DNA of 64,000 nucleotides from Phaeobacter sp. QD34_24 (GTDB taxonomy: Bacteria > Pseudomonadota > Alphaproteobacteria > Rhodobacterales > Rhodobacteraceae): NCBI RefSeq assembly GCF_028890115.1, contig NZ_JARCJD010000001.1, forward strand, positions 62,001 through 126,000. Reading direction: 5' to 3'. Each line of letters begins with the position of its first letter. Positions within the stretch are counted from its first letter, which is position 1. Shown here piece after piece: positions 38,070-46,581 of the stretch. The position numbers and the translations under genes are program-made. The notes under the pieces were generated by a model. The model was not told the DNA's origin. It saw nothing but the letters and a program-made list of their open reading frames with translations, and searched no databases.

Positions 38070-38939
38070 ATGACACTGCCCTTTGACGGCGCCATCAGTG
38101 CCTATTACCAGACCGGTGCCCCGGACCAGATCCGCAACGCGATTGCGACAGCAAAGAAAGACGATGTGCTGGATCCGGGCTATCCGCATGACGCGCGGCT
38201 CAAGCGCAAGCGCTATGAGGCCGACATCGCCGCGCTGCAGATCGAACTGGTCAAGCTGCAATCCTGGGTCAAATCCACAGGTGCCCGTATCTGCATCCTC
38301 TTCGAAGGCCGTGACGCAGCCGGAAAAGGCGGTACAATCAAACGCTTTCGGGAAAACCTTAATCCACGTGGTGCGCGGGTTGTCGCGCTGTCAAAACCCA
38401 CCGAGGCCGAGCAGAGCCAGTGGTATTTCCAACGCTATATCGACCATCTGCCTTCTGGTGGCGAAATCACCTTCTTTGATCGCAGCTGGTACAATCGCGG
38501 CGTGGTGGAGCATGTCTTTGGCTTTTGTGACCATGAGCAGCGCGAGCGCTTCTTTCACCAGGTCACCAGCTTCGAAGAGGCGCTGGTGGAGGACGGCATT
38601 CACCTGTTCAAGCTTTGGCTCAACGTGGGACGCGCCGAACAGCTGCGCCGCTTCCTGTCGCGCGAAAGCGACCCCTTGAAACAGTGGAAGCTGAGTTCGA
38701 TCGACGTCAAAGGTCTGGCGCGCTGGGATCAATATACCGATGCCATCGGAGAGACGCTGTCGCGCAGCCACAGCGCGATTGCGCCCTGGACGGTGGTGCG
38801 CAGCGATGACAAACGCCGCGGTCGGCTGGCGGCGATCCGCGCGGTCCTGCATCAGATCGACTACGACAACAAGGACCCCAAGGCCCTGGGCGCGGTCGAT
38901 CCGCTGATCTGCGGCGGCCCGGACATCTGGCATGCGTAA
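38070..38939 (+). CDS. ppk2: Polyphosphate kinase 2
   Basis: Transfers phosphate between polyphosphate and nucleotides, 289 residues. The P-loop is [16 protein letters not shown] and the lid and Walker B regions read [23 protein letters not shown] and [22 protein letters not shown], characteristic of PPK2. A single-domain protein of this length fits class I (NDP-phosphorylating preference), but class is inferred from length. ATG 38070 follows GAGGAAGG. The TetR gene begins inside its last codons (ATG 38932), so the two overlap by eight bases and are coupled. Confidence 0.93.
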   Translation: MTLPFDGAISAYYQTGAPDQIRNAIATAKKDDVLDPGYPHDARLKRKRYEADIAALQIELVKLQSWVKSTGARICILFEGRDAAGKGGTIKRFRENLNPRGARVVALSKPTEAEQSQWYFQRYIDHLPSGGEITFFDRSWYNRGVVEHVFGFCDHEQRERFFHQVTSFEEALVEDGIHLFKLWLNVGRAEQLRRFLSRESDPLKQWKLSSIDVKGLARWDQYTDAIGETLSRSHSAIAPWTVVRSDDKRRGRLAAIRAVLHQIDYDNKDPKALGAVDPLICGGPDIWHA

Positions 38940-39549
38940 ACGGGGCTACCACCACGGCAACCTGCGCCAGGCCCTGGTGGAGGCCGCCCTTGGCCTGATC
39001 GAGGAAAAGGGCCCGACGGGCTTCACCCTGTCGCAAGCGGCGAAACAGGCCGGGGTCACCCCGGCTGCGGTCTATCGCCATTTCGAAGGACGCGAGGATC
39101 TGATCGCCGAGGCCGCGAAACAGGGTTTCCAGATGTTCGCCGACCTGATGCAGCACGCCTATGAGAAATACCAACCTTCGGCGCTGGCGGCCTTCGAGGC
39201 CACCGGGCGCGCCTATCTGGCCTTTGCCCGCAAACACCCCGGCCATTACATCGCCATGTTCGAAAGCGGGATTTCGGTGAACCGCACGCCGGAACTGGCC
39301 GATGCCGCCGCACGGGCGCGTCGCATTCTGGAGCAGGCCGCGGACGACCTTGGCAAACATATCCCGGCAGAGAAACGCCCGCCCGCCTCGATGTTCTCGG
39401 CGCATATCATGGCGCTGAGCCATGGGGTGGTGGAGCTTTATGCCCGCAACGCCCCCGGCTCCACGTCGCCGTTTTCGCCCGAAGATCTGCTGGAGAGCGG
39501 CATCATGATCTACCTGCGTGGCCTGGGGCTGATAGAGCCGGATCAATAG
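38932..39549 (+). CDS. TetR family regulator
   Basis: Repressor-type regulator, 205 residues. The N-terminal helix-turn-helix is [37 protein letters not shown]; the C-terminal ligand domain (about 75-205) includes [13 protein letters not shown] and resembles the WHG-type TetR C-terminus. The ligand is unknown. ATG 38932 overlaps the ppk2 end by eight bases; the sequence [12 protein letters not shown] is typical for this subgroup. It may regulate ppk2 or itself. A bidirectional terminator follows. Confidence 0.9.
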   Translation: MRKRGYHHGNLRQALVEAALGLIEEKGPTGFTLSQAAKQAGVTPAAVYRHFEGREDLIAEAAKQGFQMFADLMQHAYEKYQPSALAAFEATGRAYLAFARKHPGHYIAMFESGISVNRTPELADAAARARRILEQAADDLGKHIPAEKRPPASMFSAHIMALSHGVVELYARNAPGSTSPFSPEDLLESGIMIYLRGLGLIEPDQ

Positions 39550-39585
39550 GTCCTGCCCAACACAGTCTTGAAGGTGCACAAAAGA

Positions 39586-39615
39586 AAAAGGCCGCAGCGT
39601 GAACTGCGGCCTTTT
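39586..39615. terminator. Bidirectional terminator between tetR and rpsI
   Basis: AAAAGGCCGCAG and CTGCGGCCTTTT form a perfect stem around a six-base loop, with A-run on one side and T-run on the other, so it works on both strands. Confidence 0.92.
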
Positions 39616-39635
39616 CGATCTTTGTCGTCCAGCGA

Positions 39636-40121
39636 TTAACGCTTGGAGAACTGGAAGGAGCGACGGGCCTTGCGGCGGCCGAACTTCTTACGTTCAACGA
39701 CACGGCTGTCGCGGGTCAGGAAGCCTGCCGCCTTCAGCGCACCGCGCAGGGCGGGATCATAAAGCTGCAGCGCCTTGGAGATGCCGTGCTTGACAGCACC
39801 GGCCTGACCGGAAAGGCCACCGCCTTTGACGGTTGCGTAGACGTCGAACTGATCTTCGACACCGGCAACGGTGAAGGGCTGGCGCAGGATCATCTGCAGC
39901 ACCGGACGGGCGAAGTATTTGTTCAGCTCTTTGCCGTTCACTTCGACCTTGCCGGAACCCGGCTTGATCCAGACACGGGCAACCGCGTCTTTCCGCTTGC
40001 CGGTGGCGTAGGAGCGGCCCAGCTCGTCACGGACGGGCTCACGGGAAATGGTTTCTTCAGCGACAGCTTCCACGCCTGCAACGGCGCCCAGCTCTTCGAG
40101 AGTGTTGATCTGATCAGCCAT
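39636..40121 (-). CDS. rpsI: 30S ribosomal protein S9
   Basis: Small-subunit protein contacting P-site tRNA, 161 residues. The conserved body ([39 protein letters not shown]) follows a 30-residue N-terminal extension usual in alphaproteobacteria. The C-terminus ends [11 protein letters not shown], carrying the tRNA-contacting Lys-Arg tail. It lies five bases downstream of rplM, the standard pair. Confidence 0.98.
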   Translation of the reverse strand: MADQINTLEELGAVAGVEAVAEETISREPVRDELGRSYATGKRKDAVARVWIKPGSGKVEVNGKELNKYFARPVLQMILRQPFTVAGVEDQFDVYATVKGGGLSGQAGAVKHGISKALQLYDPALRGALKAAGFLTRDSRVVERKKFGRRKARRSFQFSKR

Positions 40122-40126
40122 CGGTC

Positions 40127-40585
40127 TCAGCTCCGCGTGTTTTTCTTGTTCATGGATTTGACATCCAGAACCTCGGGGGCCTGGGCCTCATGCGGGTGCG
40201 CGGCACCGGCATAGATGCGCAGGTTGGTCATCTGCTGGCGCGACAGGCGGTTGCCCGGCAGCATGCGCTTGACGGCCTGGTAGACAACACGCTCGGGGTG
40301 CGCGCCTTCCAGGATCTGCTGCTTGGTGCGGGACTTGATGCCGCCCGGGTGGCCGGTGTGCCAGTAGAAGTGCTCTTCGCGCTTCTTGCCGGTCATCTGC
40401 ACCTTGTCGGCGTTGATGATGATGACGTTGTCGCCCATATCCATGTTGGGCGTGAACGAGGCTTTGTGCTTGCCACGCAGGCGCATGGCAACGATCGAGG
40501 CAAGACGACCCAGAACAACGCCCTCGGCGTCGATCAGGATCCACTTCTTCTCGATATCTGCCGGTGTAGCAGAGAAGGTTTTCAT
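40127..40585 (-). CDS. rplM: 50S ribosomal protein L13
   Basis: Early-assembling large-subunit protein of 152 residues: [49 protein letters not shown] near the start, [26 protein letters not shown] in the second half. rplM-rpsI is one transcriptional unit, with a candidate promoter about 70-95 bases upstream. Confidence 0.98.
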   Translation of the reverse strand: MKTFSATPADIEKKWILIDAEGVVLGRLASIVAMRLRGKHKASFTPNMDMGDNVIIINADKVQMTGKKREEHFYWHTGHPGGIKSRTKQQILEGAHPERVVYQAVKRMLPGNRLSRQQMTNLRIYAGAAHPHEAQAPEVLDVKSMNKKNTRS

Positions 40586-40650
40586 GGCAGGTCTATCCTG
40601 TTTGTCGTGAAGACACAGCGCGGGCGCGCCGGCCTGAATTCGATGGACGG

Positions 40651-40679
40651 GGTTTACGGGGACAAAGGCGACAGGTCAA
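40651..40679 (-). promoter_or_regulatory. Candidate sigma-70 promoter of rplM-rpsI
   Basis: On the minus strand TTGACC (40674-40679) and TAAACC (40651-40656) are separated by exactly 17 bases, fitting -35 and -10 boxes. The 5' leader would be about 60 bases. Confidence 0.55.
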
Positions 40680-40719
40680 CCACCCAGAACAAGTATTTAT
40701 TGTTCGTTTTCAGTGGTTT

Positions 40720-40742
40720 AAAAAATAGGTATCAAGATACCC
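40720..40742 (-). terminator. Terminator after mocR
   Basis: On the minus strand GGTATC and GATACC form a short stem (tight loop) followed by TATTTTTT, immediately after the regulator's stop. Confidence 0.55.
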
Positions 40743-40746
40743 CACG

Positions 40747-42150
40747 TCAAACGCTGATTTGTTCAAGCGGATTGTCCAAAAGCGCGCGCAGACGCAGCAT
40801 TGCATCCTCAAACCGTGCCAGCGACACCTGCCCATTGATGGCAATGCGCACGGCATTGGGCGCCCGCCCGTCCCGCAGGGCGAATTCATCCGCCGACCGG
40901 ATCTGCACCCCCGCCGCTTCGCTGGCACGGGTAAAGGCCGCAGATCGCCAGCCGGAGGGCAGTTTCAGCCAGAGAAAGGGCACCTCATCGTTCCAGTTGA
41001 TCTCAAAGGCCCCCAGCGCATTCACCGCCACGCGGACGTATTTCGCCATTTCCCTGCGCACCTCCCTGGCCAGATCCTTGCTGCGCGGATCCGACAGAAG
41101 AATCCGGGTCAGCTCCGCAAGCGGTTGCGACAGGCCGAAATAGCTGTATTCCGCCGCCCGGCGCAGCTCATGCGCGTGTCCCTTGGGCGCCAGGGCAAAG
41201 CCCACGCGCAGGGCCGGCGTCAGGATCTTGGAAATCGAGCATACATGCCAGGTGATATCGGGTGCCAGGGCGCGATAGCTGGGCGCCCGTGCATCTCCCA
41301 TCCGGTAACAGTCATCCTCGATGATCTGCAGATCATGGCGGCGCGCGACCTTGATCAGCTCCTTGCGTCGCTCCAGCGGCGTGAACAGGCCGGTGGGATT
41401 ATGCACTTCGGGACTGGTGCACAGAACCGTGGCGCCTGTCTTTCGGATCGCACGTTCAAGCGCATCCGGCCGGATCCCATGTTCGTCCATGCCGACCCCA
41501 ACCACCTTGGCCCGCAGCAATTCTGACGCGCGGCGAAATCCCGCGTAGGAGAGGTCTTCGACCAGAAGCGTCGGCTGAGCCTCCTTCAGCACCGATTGCA
41601 TCACCGTCAGAATGCCGTTCTGGCCACCATGGGTCAGCACCACCTGGCTTTCATCCAGCGGCCCAAGAGGCTGGTCCGAAAGCCATTGCACCACCGCCTC
41701 ACGCACCGGGCGATAGGCATCGCGGGTCGGGTAGTTCAAAAAGGTCAGGGGATCGGCCATGGCAACCTTCTTCATGGCGGCGCGAATGGCCGCCACCTGC
41801 CCCACATCGGCGAGGCGTGGGCTGAACAGGCTGACATGATTGGGGTCGCGCCGTTCCATCAGGTGCAATTCCCGCGACCACACGTCATCCATCACCTTGG
41901 TCTGCCGCTCGGCCACGAAGGTGCCCCGCCCTACCTCGGCCTGCAACAGCCCCTCGTCCGTCAGCAAGGTATAGGCCCGTGCAACCGTGCCCGGCGTGAT
42001 CCCCAGCTGATAGGCCAGCTCCCGCACCGGCGGCAGCTTTGTACCAATACGCAATGTATCGTTTTCCACCGCTGTGCGGATTGTATCGGCGACACGCTGG
42101 TACTTTGGCCCAGGTTTGTCACCCAGGGACGGCGCCCAAATTGTACCCAT
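40747..42150 (-). CDS. MocR-type PLP-dependent GntR regulator
   Basis: Transcription factor of the MocR subfamily, 467 residues: an N-terminal GntR winged helix (KYQRVADTIRTAVENDTLRIGTKLPPVRELAYQLGITPGTVARAYTLL, about 17-65) joined to an aminotransferase-like domain. The PLP lysine is in HVCSISKILTPALRVGF, and the substrate-arginine equivalent is in AVRIAINGQ. Ligand unknown. ATG 42150 (MGTIWAPSLGDKPGPKY) is the conserved start; the frame stays open upstream to 42579 without the protein pattern. AAGGAAG precedes it. Three TTGTA/TACAA-type inverted repeats lie between it and the divergent DUF1127 gene, one over its own start codon. Confidence 0.92.
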   Translation of the reverse strand: MGTIWAPSLGDKPGPKYQRVADTIRTAVENDTLRIGTKLPPVRELAYQLGITPGTVARAYTLLTDEGLLQAEVGRGTFVAERQTKVMDDVWSRELHLMERRDPNHVSLFSPRLADVGQVAAIRAAMKKVAMADPLTFLNYPTRDAYRPVREAVVQWLSDQPLGPLDESQVVLTHGGQNGILTVMQSVLKEAQPTLLVEDLSYAGFRRASELLRAKVVGVGMDEHGIRPDALERAIRKTGATVLCTSPEVHNPTGLFTPLERRKELIKVARRHDLQIIEDDCYRMGDARAPSYRALAPDITWHVCSISKILTPALRVGFALAPKGHAHELRRAAEYSYFGLSQPLAELTRILLSDPRSKDLAREVRREMAKYVRVAVNALGAFEINWNDEVPFLWLKLPSGWRSAAFTRASEAAGVQIRSADEFALRDGRAPNAVRIAINGQVSLARFEDAMLRLRALLDNPLEQISV

Positions 42151-42156
42151 TACAAT
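42140..42156. promoter_or_regulatory. MocR-type operator over the mocR start codon
   Basis: ATTGTA-cccat-TACAAT, a perfect six-base inverted repeat with five-base gap. It includes the ATG of mocR (42148-42150), so binding would block its translation start or elongation, suggesting autoregulation. Confidence 0.6.
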
Positions 42157-42183
42157 GCTTCCTTGGACAGGTGAGTCGGGGTT

Positions 42184-42197
42184 TTGTATCAGACAAT
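42184..42197. promoter_or_regulatory. MocR-type operator, middle site
   Basis: TTGTATCAGACAAT: TTGT and ACAA arms around a short centre. The first eight bases, TTGTATCA, recur in the next site 32 bases downstream, about three helical turns. Confidence 0.55.
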
Positions 42198-42214
42198 CGT
42201 AGCAACAACACAGG

Positions 42215-42230
42215 ATTGTATCAATACAAT
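42215..42230. promoter_or_regulatory. MocR-type operator near the DUF1127 gene
   Basis: ATTGTAT-CA-ATACAAT: perfect seven-base arms with a two-base centre, 14 bases before the ATG of the DUF1127 gene, overlapping its leader. Confidence 0.62.
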
Positions 42231-42243
42231 TGAGGATCAGACC

Positions 42244-42477
42244 ATGACACAGCACGCACCCACCGCCCATCCGAACATCACATTCCTGAACACCCAGCCC
42301 ACCCTGCCGGTGCTGGCGCAGGTTGCGGTAGAGGTCGCTGTTCTGGTTACCAAATGGTCGCTGCGCCATCGCAGCCGAAAACAGCTGCGCGGTTTGAGCC
42401 AGGAACTGCTCCAGGACATCGGCCTGACGCGCGCAGAAGCCCATTATGAAGCCACTCTTCCGTTCTGGCGCCCCTGA
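42244..42477 (+). CDS. DUF1127 domain small protein
   Basis: A 77-residue protein with a C-terminal DUF1127 (YjiS-like) motif: RSRKQLRGLSQELLQDIGLTRAEAHYEATLPFWRP. The N-terminal half holds a hydrophobic helix (LPVLAQVAVEVAVLVTKW). Arg-rich DUF1127 proteins are small RNA-binding or stress-linked proteins in several alphaproteobacteria (for example CcaF1 in Rhodobacter). ATG 42244 is preferred; codons upstream belong to the operator region. Divergent from mocR, whose product probably controls it. Followed by a strong terminator. Confidence 0.85.
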   Translation: MTQHAPTAHPNITFLNTQPTLPVLAQVAVEVAVLVTKWSLRHRSRKQLRGLSQELLQDIGLTRAEAHYEATLPFWRP

Positions 42478-42502
42478 TCCCCGGGGCACGGAACCACCTG
42501 AC

Positions 42503-42530
42503 GGCCGGGGCTTGTTCCCCGGCCTTTTTT
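42503..42530 (+). terminator. Strong terminator after the DUF1127 gene
   Basis: GGCCGGGG and CCCCGGCC (eight-base perfect stem, six-base loop) followed by TTTTTT. Confidence 0.95.
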
Positions 42531-42617
42531 CTTTCCCCGCGCCAATCACCGGAAATTTACCCTTGATCGAATCCCGCATGGCGCCTAGATGCCCCTCACT
42601 TTCGGTACCGATCCCAA

Positions 42618-42637
42618 CCCCGGACTCTTATCCGGGG
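42618..42637 (+). promoter_or_regulatory. Hairpin in the speD leader
   Basis: CCCCGGA-ctctta-TCCGGGG, a perfect seven-base stem, 52 bases before the speD ATG. No T-run follows. A CCCCT at 42593-42597 could pair with the AGGGG in the speD ribosome site. Whether it regulates speD is unknown. Confidence 0.35.
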
Positions 42638-42688
42638 GGGCGCTAAGGACCGGCTGGATTGTCATCTACTGGAACGAAGGGGAGTGTC

Positions 42689-43195
42689 ATGACAGACGCC
42701 AACCTCTTCCAACTGGGGATCGGTCTGGAGACAGGCGCCCAAGAGGAAGATACCGCCCGCAGTGTCACCGCTGCGATGCTAGAAACCGTTGTGGACAGCG
42801 ACCGCGAAGACCATTTCATCCGCCGCGATGGAAAGGTGTTTGCCGGAACCCATCTGATCATCGAAGTGATGAAGGGCACCGGCCTGGATTGCGAGGCGCG
42901 CATCCAGAACGCCTTCCGCAAATGTGTCGAGGTCTGCGGCGCCACCCTGCTGCACATCCATACCCATAAATTCTCGCCCCAGGGCGTGTCCGGCGTCGCC
43001 GTTCTGGCGGAAAGCCATATCTCGGTGCACACCTGGCCGGAAATCGGCTATGGCGCATTCGACGTCTTCATGTGTGGCGATGCGGATCCCTGGCGCGCGG
43101 TTGATGTGCTGAAAGAGGCGTTCGAGACCGCCCATGTCGAGGTCCGCGAGCTGTTGCGCGGGGAGGAGCTGATCGCCAAGGAGGTCGCGGCATGA
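42689..43195 (+). CDS. speD: S-adenosylmethionine decarboxylase proenzyme
   Basis: Makes decarboxylated SAM, the aminopropyl donor for spermidine. The 168-residue proenzyme cleaves itself before a serine that becomes the pyruvoyl group; the site LAESHISVHTWPE places it at Ser109. Other conserved residues are HTHKFSPQGVSGVAVLAESH and the C-terminal FDVFMCGDADPW. About 45 residues before GTHLIIEV extend beyond short bacterial homologues. ATG 42689 follows AAGGGGAG. The stop overlaps the speE start as ATGA. Confidence 0.95.
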   Translation: MTDANLFQLGIGLETGAQEEDTARSVTAAMLETVVDSDREDHFIRRDGKVFAGTHLIIEVMKGTGLDCEARIQNAFRKCVEVCGATLLHIHTHKFSPQGVSGVAVLAESHISVHTWPEIGYGAFDVFMCGDADPWRAVDVLKEAFETAHVEVRELLRGEELIAKEVAA

Positions 43196-44043
43196 GCGAG
43201 ACCTGGATCACCGAACGCCTGCACGATCACTACGCGCAGAGCCTGCGCGTGGAGGAAATGCTATACGACAGCAAGACCGAGCATCAGCGCCTGAAAGTCT
43301 TTCAGAACGGCACATTCGGCCGCATCCTGACCCTGGATGACGTGGTGCAGACCACCGAAGGCGACAACTTCATCTACCACGAGATGCTGACCCATGTGCC
43401 GATCCTGGCCCATGGGGCCGCCAAACGGGTGCTGATCATTGGCGGCGGTGACGGCGGCATGGCCCGCGAGGCCCTGCGCCACGCCTCGGTCGAGCATGTC
43501 ACCATGGTCGAGATCGACGCCGGTGTGGTGGATTTCTCCAAGGAATACCTGCCGATGCTGAGCCAGGGCGCCTTTGATGATCCGCGCCTCAACCTGGTGA
43601 TCAACGATGGCGCCGCCTTCATGCGCGAAACCGATCAGAAGTTCGACGTGATCGTGGTCGATTCCACCGATCCGATCGGCCCCGGCGAAGTGCTGTTCAC
43701 CGATACATTTTACGGCCACGCGGCCCGCGCCCTGACCGAGGATGGCATCATCGTCACCCAGAATGGCGTACCCTTCATGCAAGGGGAGGAGCTGACCGGT
43801 ACCATGCGGGCCTTCAAGGCGCTCTTTGCCGATCACAGCTGCTATCTGGCCACCATCCCCACCTATGCGGGCGGGCCGATGGCCTTTGGCTGGGGCAGCC
43901 ATTCCAAGGCGGCACGCGATATCACGCTGGCGGATCTGGAAAACCGCTTTGCCGCGGCCGGGATTCAAACCGACTACTACACCCCCGAGGTCCACAAGGC
44001 CGCCTTTGCCCTGCCCGGTTACGTGAAAAAGCTCTTCCCGTAA
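43192..44043 (+). CDS. speE: Spermidine synthase
   Basis: Transfers an aminopropyl group from decarboxylated SAM to putrescine, 283 residues. Motifs: VQTTEGDNFIYHEMLTHVPI, the nucleotide-binding GGGDGGMAREALRH, and the catalytic aspartates in VVDSTDPIGPGEVLF. It overlaps speD by four bases, so both pathway enzymes are coupled. A symmetric hairpin follows. Confidence 0.96.
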   Translation: MSETWITERLHDHYAQSLRVEEMLYDSKTEHQRLKVFQNGTFGRILTLDDVVQTTEGDNFIYHEMLTHVPILAHGAAKRVLIIGGGDGGMAREALRHASVEHVTMVEIDAGVVDFSKEYLPMLSQGAFDDPRLNLVINDGAAFMRETDQKFDVIVVDSTDPIGPGEVLFTDTFYGHAARALTEDGIIVTQNGVPFMQGEELTGTMRAFKALFADHSCYLATIPTYAGGPMAFGWGSHSKAARDITLADLENRFAAAGIQTDYYTPEVHKAAFALPGYVKKLFP

Positions 44044-44074
44044 GAGCGTCACACACCGACTGCAGAAAGAACAA

Positions 44075-44093
44075 CGGGGGCCATTGGCCCCCG
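44075..44093. terminator. Hairpin between speE and ccmE
   Basis: CGGGGGCC-att-GGCCCCCG, perfect eight-base arms. Weak T content on either side; lies midway between convergent genes and may end both transcripts. Confidence 0.65.
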
Positions 44094-44121
44094 CATTTCC
44101 TTGATCCATCGGTGAACACGA

Positions 44122-44565
44122 TCAGGCCTCTGGCTCCTGATAGACACCCTGCTCTTTCAGCGCGTCCACAACTTCCTTGGGCATATAGGTCTCATCATGT
44201 TTGGCCAGGATCTCAGAGGCTTCAAACACACCGTTCACATAGCGGCCGGTGCCCACCATGCCCTGGTTCTCCTCGAACAGATCCGGCAGCACGCCGGTGT
44301 AAACCACAGGCACCGTGGCGCCGCCATCGGTCACGGAAAAGCGGATGCTTTCGCCCTGCCCGCGCACGATGCTGCCCTCTTCGACCAGGCCGCCAATGCG
44401 GAACACCTCGTCGCCGGTGGGCGGTTCGGCGACCACCTGACTGGGCGAGCGGAAATAGTTGATCCCATCCCGCATCGCGTAGCCGATCAAGCCGGTGGAA
44501 ACGATCAAGGCCACAGTGGCAAGCGCAATAACCTGAATGCGGCGCTGCTTCTTGAGGTTTTTCAT
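44122..44565 (-). CDS. ccmE: Cytochrome c maturation haem chaperone CcmE
   Basis: Membrane-anchored periplasmic haem chaperone of system I cytochrome c maturation, 147 residues. One N-terminal helix (about 10-30) is followed by an OB-fold domain. The covalent haem-binding histidine is His123 with Tyr127, in LAKHDETYMPKEV. It follows argC by 35 bases on the same strand. Other ccm genes are not in this window. Confidence 0.95.
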   Translation of the reverse strand: MKNLKKQRRIQVIALATVALIVSTGLIGYAMRDGINYFRSPSQVVAEPPTGDEVFRIGGLVEEGSIVRGQGESIRFSVTDGGATVPVVYTGVLPDLFEENQGMVGTGRYVNGVFEASEILAKHDETYMPKEVVDALKEQGVYQEPEA

Positions 44566-44600
44566 GACCTTAGCTCCCTATCTTTGGCTGGGTCCGTCGC

Positions 44601-45629
44601 TTAGGGGAACAGCGGTGCCATCATCAGGCCCGCAGTCTCTTCCACACCTAACATCAGATTGGCATTCTGCAAGGCTTGGCCACTGCTACCTTTTGTCAGG
44701 TTATCCAGCGCCGCAAAGACGATGGCCCGCCCTGGGATCCGGTCCGCCGCAACGCCGATGTGGCAGAAGTTCGAGCCGCGCACATGGTGGGTGCTGGGGG
44801 CGGTACCAAAGGGCAGGACCTCGATGAAAGGTTCATCCGCATAGGCCGCCATGAAGGCTGCATTAATCGCCTCCGCATCGCCCTTTACATAGACCGTGGC
44901 GAGAATCCCCCGGTTCACCGGCAGCAGATGCGGCGTGAACTGCACCTTCACCGGACGCCCGGCGAGTTTGGAAAACTCCTGATCGAATTCGCCCAGATGC
45001 CGGTGGGTGCTCCCCAGGGCGTAAGCATTGTAGCCTTCGCTGAGCTCCGCATGCAGCAGGTTTTCCTTCAAAGCCCGCCCGGCACCGGAGACCCCGCATT
45101 TCAGATCCAGGATGATCTCATCCAGATCAATCACCCCGGCCGAGATCAGGGGCCGCAGCGCAAACTGGCCGGTGGCCGCATTGCAGCCGGTCCCGGCGAC
45201 CAGCCGCGCCGCACGGATCTCGTCCCGGTAGAACTCGGTCAGGCCATAGACCGCCTCTTCCTGCTGCTTGATCGCCGCATGGGGGTTTCCGTACCATTTC
45301 TCATAGTCGGCCGGATCCCGCAGCCGGAAGTCGGCGGACAGGTCGACGATCTTCAGATCGCTCGGCAGGGCCGCGATCACTTCCTGGCTGGTCTTATGCG
45401 GCAGGGCGCAGAAGCACAGGTCAATGGCCGAGAAATCGATCTCTTCGATCTTGCACAGGGCCGGCAGATCCATGTGGCGCAGATGCGGAAACACCTCTGC
45501 CATGGTCATGCCCGCTTTGCGTTCCGCCGCAAGTGCCGCGATTTCAATGCTGGGGTGCTGGGCAATCAGCCGCACCAATTCCGCGCCGGTGTAACCGCTG
45601 GCGCCAAGGATAGCCACTTTGTGGGTCAT
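44601..45629 (-). CDS. argC: N-acetyl-gamma-glutamyl-phosphate reductase
   Basis: Third step of arginine synthesis, NADPH-dependent, 342 residues. Rossmann start [19 protein letters not shown], catalytic Cys149 in [12 protein letters not shown]. Two ATGs are possible, 45641 and 45629; GAGG sits just right for the second, which I choose. In a minus-strand run acyltransferase-murI-argC-ccmE. Confidence 0.96.
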   Translation of the reverse strand: MTHKVAILGASGYTGAELVRLIAQHPSIEIAALAAERKAGMTMAEVFPHLRHMDLPALCKIEEIDFSAIDLCFCALPHKTSQEVIAALPSDLKIVDLSADFRLRDPADYEKWYGNPHAAIKQQEEAVYGLTEFYRDEIRAARLVAGTGCNAATGQFALRPLISAGVIDLDEIILDLKCGVSGAGRALKENLLHAELSEGYNAYALGSTHRHLGEFDQEFSKLAGRPVKVQFTPHLLPVNRGILATVYVKGDAEAINAAFMAAYADEPFIEVLPFGTAPSTHHVRGSNFCHIGVAADRIPGRAIVFAALDNLTKGSSGQALQNANLMLGVEETAGLMMAPLFP

Positions 45630-45734
45630 GTCAGACCTCATGTCTTGAATTATGAAGGATGTTTACCGCAGCAAATCGCGGCAAGGATAGGAAAAAGTCA
45701 CGCGCGCGAACACGGATCGGGGGCGTGCGGGCGC

Positions 45735-46544
45735 TCAGGCCGCTTCGAAGGTGATTTGTCGTCGCAAGAACTGCGTCGCCCGGGCGCTGACGCGGCCCGG
45801 ATCACCGGTGGTATAGAACCCCGCCTTGCCGGACCCATACATGTCCGGATGCCGCTGCAGGTAGTCGGCCAGGCTGTCGGCCACCAGATCGCCCTGGCTG
45901 AACACCTTCACCTCGGGGCCAAGCGCCTCCTGAAAGGTCTTTTCCATCAAGGGGTAATGGGTGCAGCCAAGGATCGCGGCCTCGGGTTTGGGCATCTTGC
46001 GCTGCAGGGCCTCCACATGGCTGCGCACCAGCGCCTCGGCCAGGATCATGTCGCCATCCTCGATGGCATCGACGACACCGCCACAGGCCTGCGCCTCCAC
46101 ATCGACGCCAATGGCGCGAAAGGCAAGTTCCCGCTGAAAGGCCCGGCTGGACACGGTTGCAGGGGTCGCAAACAGCGCAACGTGCTTTACGGCGACTTCA
46201 CGCGGCGGAGAGTTGTCGCCCCATTGCCGTTCGGTCAGCGCCTCGATCAGCGGCACAAAGACGCCAAGGATCCGCTTGCCCGGCGGCAGGCCGCCCTCCT
46301 GCAGGCGCCGCAATGCGGCGGCCGAGGCGGTGTTGCAGGCCAGGATCACCAGATCGCAGCCCTTTGCCCACATGTTTTCAACGGCGGCCTTGGTCAGCTG
46401 ATACACGTCCTCCGCATCCCGCACGCCATAGGGCGCGTGGGCATTGTCGCCGTAATAGATCAGATCAACCTCCGGCAGGCGTTTCTGCACGGCATTCAGC
46501 ACCGTGAGACCACCCAGGCCAGAATCAAAGATACCTACCGCCAT
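45735..46544 (-). CDS. murI: Glutamate racemase
   Basis: Makes D-glutamate for peptidoglycan, 269 residues. The two acid/base cysteines are in [12 protein letters not shown] and [10 protein letters not shown]. The N-terminal phosphate-binding-like [16 protein letters not shown] and [11 protein letters not shown] are typical. 37 bases downstream of the acyltransferase gene. Confidence 0.96.
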   Translation of the reverse strand: MAVGIFDSGLGGLTVLNAVQKRLPEVDLIYYGDNAHAPYGVRDAEDVYQLTKAAVENMWAKGCDLVILACNTASAAALRRLQEGGLPPGKRILGVFVPLIEALTERQWGDNSPPREVAVKHVALFATPATVSSRAFQRELAFRAIGVDVEAQACGGVVDAIEDGDMILAEALVRSHVEALQRKMPKPEAAILGCTHYPLMEKTFQEALGPEVKVFSQGDLVADSLADYLQRHPDMYGSGKAGFYTTGDPGRVSARATQFLRRQITFEAA

Positions 46545-46581
46545 GTTTCACTTTCGCGACGCAATTGAGGTGGAAGCCCGG

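Noticed and set aside
42158-42579. Upstream extension of the mocR frame (140 codons)
   Set aside because: Would run across the operators and the divergent DUF1127 gene; the conserved winged helix begins just after ATG 42150.
44676-46568. 630-codon plus-strand open frame across argC and murI
   Set aside because: It crosses two well-defined minus-strand genes with catalytic motifs and has no recognisable domain.
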